Assembly: GCA_007449985.2 (NCBI GenBank)
Contig: VIIQ02000631.1
Location: 124,001 to 188,000, forward strand
Direction: 5' to 3'
Length of the DNA stretch: 64,000 bases
Source of the DNA: Desmodesmus armatus
Lineage: Eukaryota; Chlorophyta; Chlorophyceae; Sphaeropleales; Scenedesmaceae
Positions within the stretch are counted from its first letter, which is position 1. Every line of letters starts with the position of its first letter. This document shows positions 12,007 to 23,605 of the stretch, in pieces. The notes under the pieces are model-generated. The model searched no databases. It saw only the letters and a list, made by a program, of their open reading frames with translations, and was not told the origin of the DNA. Both the position numbers and the translations under genes were made by a program.

Positions 12007-13939
12007 ATGGCAGACGGAGACGTGGCCAAGTTCAAATACTTCGATTGTTCGTGCTTTAGCGGGATAGCAGGCAGGGGTGGAGCCGTGCGTTTCTTAATGC
12101 TCACGTCAGGCATCAAGTGAGCACTTCAGTGTGAAGCACAGGCCTCTTCCTGCAGCCCCAAAGAAAGAGGTGCAGGTCAGGCAGCCAGCTCGCAAGGCCT
12201 GATCTGGCACTGAGTGGCCCCTTCAAATGCAGATTTGATGAAGAGCTTGTGGAGTATGACACCTGGTCCAGCCAGGGGAGGCCGGCAGCAATTGACAGTG
12301 GTGGGTACTGCTGTGCTGCTGCTGGGGCTGGACTGACTATGACTAATGTGTGCAGGTGGTCTTGGTTGACCCACTGCTGTTGCATTGGTCTTTTTTGCCT
12401 GCCCACAGCAAACTTGCAGGGGTAGTAAGGCCCTACCCCTGCAAACTTGCGAGTGGGAGCGGGGGTGCATGCATTTCCAAGTGTACACATGTGTTGATCC
12501 TCAGTATGTTGTTGTGCTATCTCCGTGATATCAGTGAATGGCTGGCATGAGCTCTTGAGTTTCATAGCTACAGGTGTAACTTTGAATTGATTTGTCTCTT
12601 AGATAGAGTAGGGTGTCACCATCACCAGCGTAGCTGCTGCTGCCGTTTCCGCTGCTTCAGGTGAATCCCCCATCGGCTCCTTGCCTGTGCTGCGCTTTGA
12701 TGGTCACAATCTGATAGAGCATCTGGCCATTTGTCGGTTGCTGGCTAAGCGTGTGGGCTGTTACGGCAAAGATGACAGGGCAGATTACCTGGCAGATGCA
12801 CTTGCAGATGCAGCGGCGACAGGGTTCAGGTGAGATATTTGGGCTTGGGTGCTGAAGTCATGCTGTCACAGCAACGGGCCGTTGGGCAGCCTCAGCCAGT
12901 AAGAGTGAGGCCACACAGCACTTTCTTTTGTGAGCAGGCTCGATGCTATCAACAAGTTCAGAAGCCTTACCCTCGCCGTCCCCACCCCCCGGATCATGAT
13001 GACGAGCTAGCATGTCGTGTTTTGGCCCATGGGGACTGCCGCGCCCATGCAGGAGTCCAAGGTGAACACTGCATATGCTGTCAACGTACGTTGCTTGTAT
13101 GTCATGCAGGCCGGCAATGATCAAGGCTGCCTTTGGCAGTGAAGAGGAGAAGCAGGCCTACACCTCATCCGCAGACCAGCGGCCCCACTTCTATATGGTC
13201 ATGGAGACCCTGCTGCAGCGCAATGATGCTGCCGGCAAGCATGCAGTTGGCAGCAGTCCCAGCTTTGCTGATGCGATTTTGTTTTCGGTCCTGTGGGATG
13301 AAGTAGCATTGTTTGGTGAGGACAAGACCTTGATGGAGGCATGCCCCAAGCTGCACAGCTTCTACAAGTAAGTGGTCCTCGCTCAGTGGCACTACACGTG
13401 GCATGGCATGAGCTTGTAAGTTGCAGCACAAGTGGTGGACGGAAGCCTCTGGGCTGCGTAGTGGTGCCGCGCTAGGATGTTATCCAGACCAAGCACCGGT
13501 CTTCCGTGTGTCACCATGATTGCAAATCATCTGGTGTGCTTGTGTTGCCTTCACACACCTCACACATTGTAGAACAGACTGCGACATGCTTGCTTGTTAC
13601 GTGCATGCTTGATCACTGACTGACTCAAGTCAGGCTCTGCCTGGAAAGCTTTGCTGAACCCCTTTGCTTGCTGCTGCCCTGTGTGCACATGTGTTGCCTG
13701 TCTGCCCTGGCAGGGCGTACATGCAGCAGGAGGAAGTGGCGCAGTGGTGCCGGCGCTATAGGCCTGACCTGTGCCCTGAAGGGCACTGTGGGGTTGGTGT
13801 GGCACTCAAACAAATGGCACTCTGCATAGCGTGCAGTGTGCCGTGTAGGGTATGCACACATTGGTGGCAATCGTTGCCTGAAACTGTTTATTGCACTTGG
13901 CGCAGCATGTCACATGTTGCATTGCCCTGGCATTCATGA
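12007..13939 (+). pseudogene. Glutathione S-transferase copy 1, probably damaged
   Basis: A tandem paralogue of the GST at 15012. Exons align one to one: 12007-12116, 12233-12300, 12661-12829, from 12938, 13110-13367 and from 13714. Two defects are visible. In the fourth exon (from 12938) the frame reaches TAG at 13008-13010, and I see no GT donor in the required phase before it; copy 2 has a proper donor at 15867. In the last exon one C is missing relative to copy 2 (CCCTGAAG instead of CCCCTGAAG near 13774), so the normal stop is lost and the frame runs about 48 codons further to 13939. The N-terminus reads KYFDCSCFSG where copy 2 has KYFDLSGFSG. The rest of the coding sequence is well conserved, so decay is recent, or a noncanonical splice rescues it. 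Intron 2 carries a 55-bp repeat shared with the TRMU 3' end. Confidence 0.6.
12520..12574 (+). repeat. Dispersed 55-bp repeat, inverted copy at 29516-29571
   Basis: This segment in GST copy 1 intron 2 is nearly identical (one mismatch by eye) to the reverse complement of 29516-29571, which contains the TRMU stop codon. A shared core is GGCTGGCATGAGCTCTTGAG. It lies 17 kb from its partner, in the same direction relative to both transcripts. Its nature is unknown. Confidence 0.75.
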
Positions 13940-15011
13940 TGGCAGTGTTGTGTTGGTGCCTGTGCACCATGTCCCCACACCTGCCTGGTGAATGCTGCCT
14001 GGTGCACTAGCCGTGACAGCAGCTGCAAGCTACAAAATGCACTCTGATGCCGCTGGGTGACTGTATGTGGTAATGAGCATGAGATGACAGGTAGTTTCAA
14101 TGATTGACGGTGACCACAAAGCGTGACAGTGACACATGCACATGCATCACTAAACTACTTCTTTTCGTTGGCAGACACGGCAGCTTCAGCCTCTGCGATC
14201 TTACTACAACAGTGACTGCGGGCTATGTACATGTGTGGTGGAATGCACAGCACAGCTTCATGGCCCTGAGTGCAGCACAGTTTCATGGTTCCTGAGTCCC
14301 TGTGGTGTATCTGGTTCTGACACCATGTCACCTGTATGACACAGTCACTGAGTGTACACTGAGTGTACTAGCAGCACGTGCAGCAGATGAGCATGAAGGC
14401 CCTAGGTGAAGTGCCTGATGTGTTAGCACCTTGTGGGCAAAATTGCAGCAATGGTGGATGTAAATGTCTCTGTGACATTACCTGCCGAGGCAGGCACACA
14501 GGTACCAGTACTGTCAGGTGGCGCATCAAAAGCAGTCAGACCTGGGTGGTGGTGTAATGCAGCTGCCAGGGGATGACATGCATGTGTTCGAGTCGATGCT
14601 GTTGATACCGATGCGGCATGCGCCTTTTGTCCAGGTGTTGCACCAGAGACTTTGTACCAGTGATAGGATAGGATGGGCCGCCTTTCAAGACGTGCAATAC
14701 TTCTGTAGACCACGCCCTACCCTGTCACCCAACTGCACAACAATCTGGCCCCTGCAGCTGTATGCATAAGCACTCAGGCCAGGATGGGTACATAATCATC
14801 TTCCAGAACGGTTCATGTTCAGCCACAAGGCTCCGGTCCCTATGATTGGTTTCTACAGACTACCGGTAGTCCAATGTTATTGTTGCCGTTGCAGTTGCAC
14901 ATCCGAAAGTCTAACCACCCGGGTGTGCACTACATCAGGCGACTCCGTACAAGCGAAATCACGACATTCTCCACAAGTAAAAGCCCACGCGACTCCTAGG
15001 CAGTCGGTGCG
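13940..15011. other. Spacer between the GST copies
   Basis: No gene seen. The first 400 bp are the duplicated 3' flank also found at 11060-11445. The last 150 bp match the upstream region of copy 1, including a shared CCTAGGCAGTCGGTGCG just before the ATG. A short direct repeat (ACTGAGTGTAC twice) lies near 14348-14369. Confidence 0.5.
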
Positions 15012-16642
15012 ATGGCAGACGTGGACGTGGCAAAGCTGAAGTACTTCGACCTTTCCGGATTCAGCGGGATATCAGGCAGGGGTGGAGCCGTGCGCTTCTT
15101 CACGCTCACGTCTGGCATCAAGTGAGCACCTTCTTGTGAAGAAAAGCACAGCACCAGGTGCAGGCACAGGCCTCTCCTTGAAGCCCTGTGGGCACTTGTG
15201 TACAGAAAGTGGTACAGGTCAGCCAGCCAGGTTGCAAGGCCCTGTTTGCCGCTGAGTTGCCCCTACAACTGCAGGTTTGATGAAGAGTTCGTGGATTTCA
15301 GCTCCTGGTCCAGCCAGGGGAGGCAGGCAGCCATCGACAGTGGTGGGTACTGCTGTGCAACAATGCTGCTGTTGTGATCGGGATGACTATGGGTGCAGGT
15401 GGTCTGGTTCATGCACTTCTGCTGCATTGGCCTGTTTTGCATGGTCACAATCAACTTGCCAGTAGGAGTCGGGGGTGAGGGCGCATATGTTTGTTGATTG
15501 TGATGTCGTCACTCGCACAGCTGCTGCTGCCGCTTCCGCTGCTGCAGGTGAATCCCCCACCGGCTCCTTGCCTGTGCTGCGCTTTGATGGTCACAACCTG
15601 ATTGAGCACGTCGCCATCTGCCGGTTGCTGGCTAAGCGTGTGGGCTGTTATGGCAACGATGACAGGGCAGACTACCTGGCAGATGCACTTGCGGATGCAG
15701 CGGCGACAGGGTTCAGGTGAGACATTTGTGCTTGACTGTGGGGCAGCGGAGCCAGTAACGTTGACGGCTTGTTTTATTGAGTGAGGCCAGTTGGTGCTGT
15801 TGTGAGGAGGCTCGATGCTTTTGCCAGAAGCCTCGCCCTGATTTCAGCCCAAAGCAACAGCCAGCGGTGTGCTGTGGCTCATTGGGCACTGCGGCTGCCA
15901 CGGAAGGAATGCAGAAACTGCGTACTATGTCGTTCCTTGCATCTCATGCAGGCCGGCAATGCTCAAGGCTGCTTTCGGCAGTGCAGAGGACAAGGAGGCC
16001 TACACCTCATCTCCAGACCAGCGGCCCCACTTCCACCGCGTTGTTGAGACCCTCCTGCAGCGCAATGATGCTGCCGGCAAGCATACAGTTGGCAGCAGTC
16101 CCAGCTTTGCCGATGCGATTTTGTTTTCGGTCGTTTGGGATGACATAGCACTGTTTGGTGAGGACAAAACCCTGATGGAGGCCTGCCCCAAGCTGCAGAG
16201 CTTCTACAAGTAAGCGGGTCTGTATTGTTACATGTGGCAAGGCATGACCATGTGTGTTGCTGACGGCTGGCAGGCGCATGTGGTGGACAGCACAGCTTAG
16301 GCTGCCAGCAGTGCTTGGTTGGCCGTGCTAGGGTGTTGTGCCTCTGGCAGGTCATGTGTTCCAGTGGGTGTCACTGTGACGGCAATGATCTGATGTATTT
16401 GTGTGTTGCCTCACAGCGCCTCACCAATTGGTTGCAACCTGCTTGCTGCATTACATGCATGCTGAGCCACTTGCGTGTGTCAATGCAGACTGAGTCAGGC
16501 CTTGCCAGTAAAGCTCTGCTGACCCCCTGCCCGCTGCTTGCTGCTGCCCTGTGTGTTGTCTGTCTGTCCTGGCAGGGCGTACATGCAGCAGGAGGAAGTG
16601 GCGCAGTGGTGCAGGCGCTATAGGCCTGACTTGTGCCCCTGA
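15012..16642 (+). CDS. Glutathione S-transferase (sigma-like), copy 2
   Basis: Conjugates glutathione to electrophiles, or acts as a glutathione-dependent peroxidase or isomerase; presumably cytosolic. Exons: 15012-15121, 15275-15342, 15548-15716, 15810-15866, 15952-16209 and 16576-16642, all in phase, giving 242 residues. The N-terminal thioredoxin-like domain begins KLKYFDLSGFSG, where the early Tyr is the candidate catalytic residue. It continues with the GST glutathione-site pattern GSLPVLRFDGHNLIEHVAICRLLA. The C-terminal helical domain includes DRADYLADALADAA and SFADAILFSVVWDD. It ends RRYRPDLCP. The length is slightly above the usual 200-220 residues. About 150 bp upstream and all exon boundaries are shared with copy 1, so the unit was duplicated as a whole. 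Sigma versus another class cannot be settled by eye. Confidence 0.88.
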
Positions 16643-18003
16643 AGGGCATTTTGAGTTGGTGTGGCACCCAAATGGCACTCTGGGTAGTGTGCCATGTGAT
16701 CTGCACCCAGCCGCAAGGGGGTATCATCGCACAATCTGTGGGTTGCTGCAATGACGCAACACTCAGTGGGTGCTCTTTTTCATATCATCACCCAGAAGTT
16801 GATCTTTGTGCAATTGGGACGTGTTGTTGATGCCGCACCGTGTGATGCATCTCGTGAGTTCACTGACAGTCCAATCCATCTGGACCTTGAGTGTTTTTGC
16901 CACAGATGTCACAGTGACATTGTCACTGGAGTCAGTCTAGTCAGTCAGTCAGTCAGTCAGTGTTCGTGAACAACACAGACAGCAGCGACAAGCGAGGCAC
17001 TCAACGTTCAGAACTATGACTGAGGTGTACACTGTGGATGACAAGCAGTCATAGAGCCTGTTCCTGGCCCGGGCTGAACTCACCCTGTCATTTGCAGTGG
17101 GCATGGGGCCCCTTGAGCAACCAAGGTGGCCAACCACTAGCACTGGTGTTTTTTTACATGCCAGTCTCACAGCTACGGGCATGCATTTGGTGGGGATGTG
17201 TATAAACTGGTGGTGGTTGGTCCAAGGTTGCAGGTTGTAGGTAAATGCAAACATGCACCACACCAACCCGAAACAGAGCGCACATCGGACGCCTTACGAT
17301 ATCCAAACATTGTTTGCACCTATTCAGGGGAGATAGGCGTCCCACCGTTGTTGTAGAGGTAGCAGTCAGTGTGAGAGAGTGCCCATCGTAACAAATGAAC
17401 GTTGCACTGCAAACTAAGCAAGGTTTTCGCCTTTTTCAAATGCCTGTTCTGGCCTGTTGGTGCAGGTCATCCTACCACCCTCACACAAACTTCAACCAAT
17501 TTGTTGCGAAGGACACCAACTTCTCCAATGTTGTCTTGTGATATAAGGTTGCGCTCTCATCACCTCACGTTCTTGGAGAAAGCTTGAAGTGAGGTCGAGA
17601 CTCGCATTCGAGGATTCACTGATTTGGATTCTGAGGTCGCCCAAGCAACTCAAACCGGCTGCAAAGCGTTTCAGTTTGCACGTTGTACATGCTTGGCAGT
17701 CAGATCACAGCCTGGTCCTCAACTCGGCGCCACCGCTCTCCCATCACTATAGCTCGGACTTTCAGCCACCCAGCAGCGTGCTAAGGTGCTGCAGCATGTG
17801 TGGGAGCTCTTTTGCAGCTGAATGGGCGCATATGTGAGTGCAGGGGTGACGATCTAGCTCAGCGTGGGCTGTGGGAGTGTTCGCCTCCGCTTACCATACT
17901 ACACAACGCCCGCGGGCCCGACAGGCTCTCACACCGCTCCAGGGGCCCTTTCACATCATTTGATGGCTGAAACGTTGCGCTTTCGGTCCCTAGACGCTTC
18001 AGC
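16643..18003. other. Gap between GST copy 2 and the beta-propeller gene
   Basis: No gene is supported. A short TCAG tetranucleotide run, about six units, lies at 16940-16962. From about 17280 to 18000 the composition changes to more mixed AT-containing sequence, and it may include the promoter and 5' UTR of the gene starting at 18004. Confidence 0.45.
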
Positions 18004-20600
18004 ATGCCACACAAGCACTACTATCCAGGACGCGCGCAGACTCGCCTCGGAAGGGGCAACCATACCATCTACAACACGGCCGCTGCCCTGCCTCTACCCC
18101 TCTGCTTCATTATCTGCTACAGGGAGCCTGCCCAGCCGTCAGCTTGCTCCAGGCGCCTGCTTCGCAACATCAGCTCAAACAGCAATTATGCCAACAACAC
18201 CCTGGCCACCAAGGATGTTGAAGATGATACAAAGATGCTGACAGAGGATGATCGGCTGGCGTATCAGTCAGCAGCATGCAGTGAGCCTTGGGACCCTACA
18301 GGCTGCTGCATCGACGGCAGCTTTGCCAGCCTTGGCGGCTGCACCACTGCAACCACCAGCAGCACACTGTCCTTGCCCCACAGCCCCAGCCGCACCAGTT
18401 TTGACAGCATGAGGCCACACATGGCATGCCTGGACACCCCAGTCATGTTTTCAGGGCGGCACCAGCAGCCCCAGCGGCTGCTGCTGGGCACCTCAGCAGG
18501 ACTGTACCAGCTAGATCTGGACCCCCATGCGTGTGAGATCCAGCAGCTGGCACTGGCCTTTGTGCCCGTGGCCCATGTGTGCTACAGCAGCTGCGGCCTG
18601 CTGCTGGCTGCCTGCCCCGTTCCAGAAGAGGCGCAGCATGGTGACCTGCAGGCGCGGGCAGCTGCTAAGGAGGCTGCAGGACTGTATTGCCTTGACCTCA
18701 AGCAGCAGCCCAGCTCCTGCAGCAGTAGCAGCAGCAGCGGCTTCACTGGCGGCAACAGCATACCAGCGATGAAGCTGTGGCATGGGGGCGCAACGTGAGT
18801 AAGCGATTCCGATCAGTCATGCAGGTGCTCTCCTGTCAAGCTGTGTGTGTGTCTTCACCGCTGCACAACAGCAGCAAGCAGTCGGTGATGGACGGCTCTA
18901 CATGCAAGCAGTGACCTCATCTCATGGATGTATGTCCTGCTGTGGTGTGCTGTGTATGTGCAGGTGTTGTGCGTTCGGCCCCAGCCAGGCAGCCTGTGAA
19001 GACGAGCAGGTGGTCCCGCGCGTCTACGTAGGCACACAGCCAGCAAACGTCATCTACACAGACGATCTGGGCGGCTCTTTCGCCTCTTGTGAGCTCTCAG
19101 AGGCGCCCCAGTCTGACAGCTGGTTCAGGCGGCTGCCTCCTTACGAGCCCAGCGTACGCGCCATCAACTTTGCCAGCAGCAGCGTGGCTGCTGCCGCAGT
19201 GGCTGGGGACGTGGTGCAGCAGCAGGCGGACCTGCTGGTTGCTGTGGAGGTGGGTAGGGTGTGGTAGGCCTTGGTGGTAGTGTTGTAGTTGTATGGTTGT
19301 AGGGTGGTAGTCGTATTGTGGTAGCGTGGTAGTGCGTGACATTGGGGTAGGATGGTAGCAGGGTGGTTGCTTGATGGTGAGCACAAGGTTGGTGCGTTTT
19401 GCTGCAGGGAACAGCAGGTGTGGACGAGTGTGTGCTTGACAGCTACCAGCAGTGCAGTGTAGCAACCATGCGTGTAGCCCATGCTGACAAAGGGGTGTGC
19501 TACACTGCTGCTGTCTTGTGATACAGGTTGGTGGAGTCCTGTCCACCCCACAGCAGGAGTGCCAACAGGAAGGCAGCAGCAGCTGGAGTGACTGCAGTCA
19601 GGCGCTCTGCAGGGATGTGCATGCCTTGCAGGCAGACCCTTTCAACCCCAAGGTGCTGTATGCAGTGACTGGCAGTGGGCAGCTGCCTGGTGGCCTGTAC
19701 CGCTGCAAAGGCAAGGGGCAGAAGTGGAGGCGGCTGTTTGGCTACAGGTGCGAGCTACTCCTCCTAGCTCACTCGGCAGCCATAATGTCGTGGCTTCATA
19801 CAGCTCTGTTGCATTCATGAACAGTGCGCCTGTGCTCCTGGCAAAAAAGCAACGCGCAAGTGCTATTACAAGCCAGGTTTGGCCTTCACTGTTGGTTCTG
19901 ACCTCCATTGACGCAATGTTTGCAAACTGTTTTCCTGCAGGTACTCTGTGGGCATGGCCATCAGTGCCTACCAGAAGGGCCGGATCCTGCTGCTGTCTGC
20001 AGAGAAGGCCCCAGCCACTGGCTGCATCCTGTTTGAGTCTGTGGACAGCGGCCGCAGCTGGGTCAACATCAGTGACGATGTTGCAGATGCTGCTGCTGCC
20101 CTTACAGAGCACGCCCCTGAGGTGCTGGAGCAGACACCCCTGGCCATGTTTGTGCCAGGTAAGCACAGTAACATGTGGTCCTGCGTGATGTGGCAACAGT
20201 CCTTGAACCTCAAGTGTGTGCATTACTGCTCTATAGTTGTGGCGTTGCTCGCACCAACGCAGTCAAGCGCAGCATTGTGACACAATGTAATGCTGACAAT
20301 ATCTTCTGCTTCATGCAGATGTTGAGCAGCATGCATGCTTTGCAGGATCTACAGCAGCATATACTGTCATACTGACATTGAGCTCAACACCGACTTGCTA
20401 TTAAACATGCTGCCTTGTTTGTCCCCTCTCCTGCAGGTGGTCTGGTGCTCACCTGTGCTTCTGGCCACATCTTCTATGGTACTGCCAAGCCGCTGGGTGG
20501 CTACAGCAATTGGAAGCTCATTACCACGCTGCCTGCTGGCGTCACCAGCATGTGCAGCACAGACCCAAAGGTAGCACCTGTTGCCATCCAGCGCTCATAA
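18004..20600 (+). CDS. BNR/Asp-box beta-propeller protein (sortilin or YCF48-like fold)
   Basis: Likely a beta-propeller scaffold; no enzymatic role can be assigned. Exons: 18004-18794, 18964-19249, 19527-19747, 19941-20158 and 20437-20600, all in phase, giving 559 residues. The first 150 residues are Ser/Thr-rich and probably disordered. After that come repeated blade-like units: RLLLGTSAGLYQLDL, VYVGTQPANVIYTDDLGGSF, KVLYAVTGSGQLPGGLYRC and ILFESVDSGRSWVNIS. The last contains a good Asp-box (SxDxGxxW). GGLVLTCASGHIFYG then follows. The final exon is read through to TAA at 20598-20600; a possible donor at 20571 would instead continue the gene, but I found no later blade exon. No clear signal peptide follows the chosen ATG, which is the first Met of a long open exon. 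YCF48-like or sialidase-superfamily relatives are equally possible. Confidence 0.7.
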
Positions 20601-23600
20601 GCATTGGCTGTAGTTCCCAGGCATGGCACGGCCGCCACACATGTGAGCCATCCACGCCTGTGGCAGCTGCCACGTGCTGGCTAGCCGTTGCAAAGTGTAT
20701 CTTTGGCCTATACAGGTGTTTTGAGGTTGAGGTTTAGCAGTGATGTCCCCAGCACATTGCACACCATGCATGTCTTGTGCCACCAAGAAAGCTATTTGTG
20801 TGTACACAAGAAAGAATTTGACAGCAGCAGGGCAGAGTTTGTATGGCTGGTCATATGGCTAGGCTGGAGCCCTGAATTCCTCGCAGCGCAGCCCTTGTTA
20901 TGGGTGGCTGGTGTCTGTTGCTGTGCACGCATGTGTCTGATGTTGGCATCTGGTGGTGCACTTGTTTGACAGCAAACACCACCCCAGGTGGTGCTGCTGT
21001 TGGGTTTGAAGGCAAGCGGCCATTCCTGCGCGGCTGTCGCGAACCTGGCAGCGTCGTGCACATTGGTGTGATGTACTAACACCCGCATGGGATGTTGCGG
21101 CAGTCAGCATGGGTGCATGCAGTTGCATGCTGGCTGCGGCGTTGTTGGTTGTGTGCAACATATTGTCTGGTGTCTTTAGTTGTGTTGTTGGTAGCAGCAG
21201 GCTGCCTGTGAGTTACTCCCGTGATTGAGGTTCTGCACACCCTTACAATGTTTGTGGTCGTGCACACTATGGGCTTCATGTTGTTGCAGCAGGCGTGGGC
21301 TGTCTGCTGGCAACCCTTTTGACCAGCACCATCCAGTGCCACTACTACTTGACCCTCTTATATTACGCCCTCATGCCTTGCTTGACCTTGCTTTCGAAAA
21401 TAGGCAGCAATGTACGATGCTTCTCAATGGAACGGGGCCCTGCGCCCCGCCTGCCTGATTGCACATCCCACAACAATTCTTGGCTGTAGTATGGGGTGTG
21501 CGGTCGTGCATGGTGTGTTGCACACATGGCAGTTGGTTGGAGGCGTGGCAAGGTGTGATGACCTAGTTGCAGGCTGCTCTTGACTTCATGCAGGTTCTGT
21601 GTGTCTCTTGTTGGGTCTGTTTGAATTCCTGCAGCTTCAGCTTTGCCTGCACAGCCCGGCGAAGGTCTGTGTGCTGCCCAGGGTTGGTTTGGCTTCGGGA
21701 ATACTACTATGTTGTACAGCAAATGTTGCTGTTGTGCTGTTGGTGGACCGGTGCGGGCTACTCTTGGCTTTGCAGCATGAGCGCAGTCGCTCCTGTTCTT
21801 GCCTGTTGAAGCCTGACTGCGCTGCTGTCCTGGTGTTTGGTTACAGCGGGCATTCGTCAGCTGGTACAATCTGGCGCAATCAAGGGCGCTACGCCTGGTC
21901 AAAGGGACTGCCAAAAAGCTGGGCACACCAGGGTTCCCTGCATGCCTTTGAATCATGAGCTCCGTGCCTGATTTGCCGTGTCAAGGCAGCTAGGCGTGTG
22001 CTGGCCAGGGCATGTGCCGGAATCCACATCGCAGCACTCCCTCTGCTGGAGGCTGGTTGTGGCAAGAAAATTGCGGTTTGAAGGGGGTCATGGTTATGGC
22101 TTTGTTTCAGGTTGAGGCAACCTGCAGCAGGAGGCCCCTCTTCAACATCAGGCTGGCTCATGGCCCAGAGCAGCAGCAGTGTGCTGCTGGGCCGGTCTGG
22201 TGGGGGCCTTGTTGCTGCACGTGCTGTGCTGAACAATTGACTGCCTGCTTTGGACGGAGACAGCCATGCAAGGCTCTGGCTCAGACCTGTGCTGACAGCA
22301 GAGCAAGCATGTGTGCACAACCCTCAGCATGGGGTGACGGGCATATGTGCTGGAGCTTTTTGCATGTCTTGGCTGTTTTTGTACCATACAGTTGCAGGCT
22401 GCTGCACACCTGTTGTGCGTCACACATCCTCCTTGGCTTCTCACTCTGTGCATGTCAGTTGGTACGCCTCTTGTGGGCCCTGGCTTGCTTTGCGCATGCG
22501 TCATTTGTATGGTCACCGTGCTGCGTAAAAGCAGCAGGCTGGGAACACTTGGAAGGATGGCTGCTGTTTTGTGTGCCGGACACAGCAGCGGACAGGCTTC
22601 AATCTGGCTTGCTCCTTGGCTGTGGCTGTTACCCTGGCAGCTTGGCAATGTTATGGATGGTGTGGCTATGTCCTGTGCAGCATACAGTATATGTGGGAAG
22701 CATGTGCACCAGGGTGGCATTGAGTCCGCTGCTGTGCCACTGCAGGTCTACTACATTAGTAGGCGACAATTCGTGGGGCATGAGTCTGCACTGCTGCTGA
22801 AAAGCAGCACTACTAAGCAGCCTGGCGGCATGGACTTGTTTGCAGGAGGCTGCGTGACACATCTTTGGTGTGCCATCCAGCGCTCCACTGGTGGTGTGGG
22901 GTTGTATCTGTTCAACAAATTGCGTGCTGCACCGTGTGTGCCCATTCACAGCGGTAGTCAACATGGGTTGATGATTGATTCAACGGCCACAGCTGTGTTT
23001 GGGGTTTGAGGTGCTGGCAGCTTTGATCTGTTGTGCTGGCTGAGGCAGGCATAGCCACATGGGCATAGCTTTGATCTGCATGCGATAGGGTCGCCCCCTT
23101 CCTTCTTGCCCAATGGCCAGATCGATTGGGTCGCCTCCTTCCTTCTTGCCTTGTGTGGCTGTAACACGCAATGTTCATTTGATCACTCTGACTTGTACTC
23201 TGAAGCTGATGAACATCGGCACAACACACAACATGCGTGGCTCAACTCTGCTCTGCCTTGCAAACACAGGCGCTCTGATCATCAGGCTATGGTAGGCAAG
23301 CTGTGTCTGCACACAGACATCTGCCATACATTTATTCTGCTGCAAGCGGCGTTGGGCGCCCTCATACGGTGATCCCATTGTGTACCCTCATTTTGTACCT
23401 CGTCGGGTAGCTGTCACAATGGTTTGGAGGAAGTTATCCAAGGATTTCTATGAGGAATTTTGAGCCCTTCAAGTCATCAATCCGGAGTCAAAGTTTTCAA
23501 ACCATTTTATCCAAGACGATTGTTGTCTTCAACGACGGAAACTGGAAGCCAATCCGCTAGATCATCTGCAACTGGAAAATGCTGTAGAGGGCAGTGCACT

Positions 23601-23605
23601 GTGGA
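20601..23605. other. 3 kb gap without a supported gene
   Basis: TG-rich sequence with several long but Cys-rich, motif-free open frames (for example 22012-22800) that look like compositional artefacts. A small tandem duplication of about 39 bp is visible at 23086-23151 (GGTCGCC followed by CTTCCTTCTTGCC, twice). The final 250 bp probably contain the promoter of the coiled-coil gene. Confidence 0.45.

Noticed and set aside
22012..22800. 262-residue Cys-rich open frame
   Set aside because: Composition mirrors the TG-rich DNA, no motif is recognisable, and overlapping frames on both strands are equally long.
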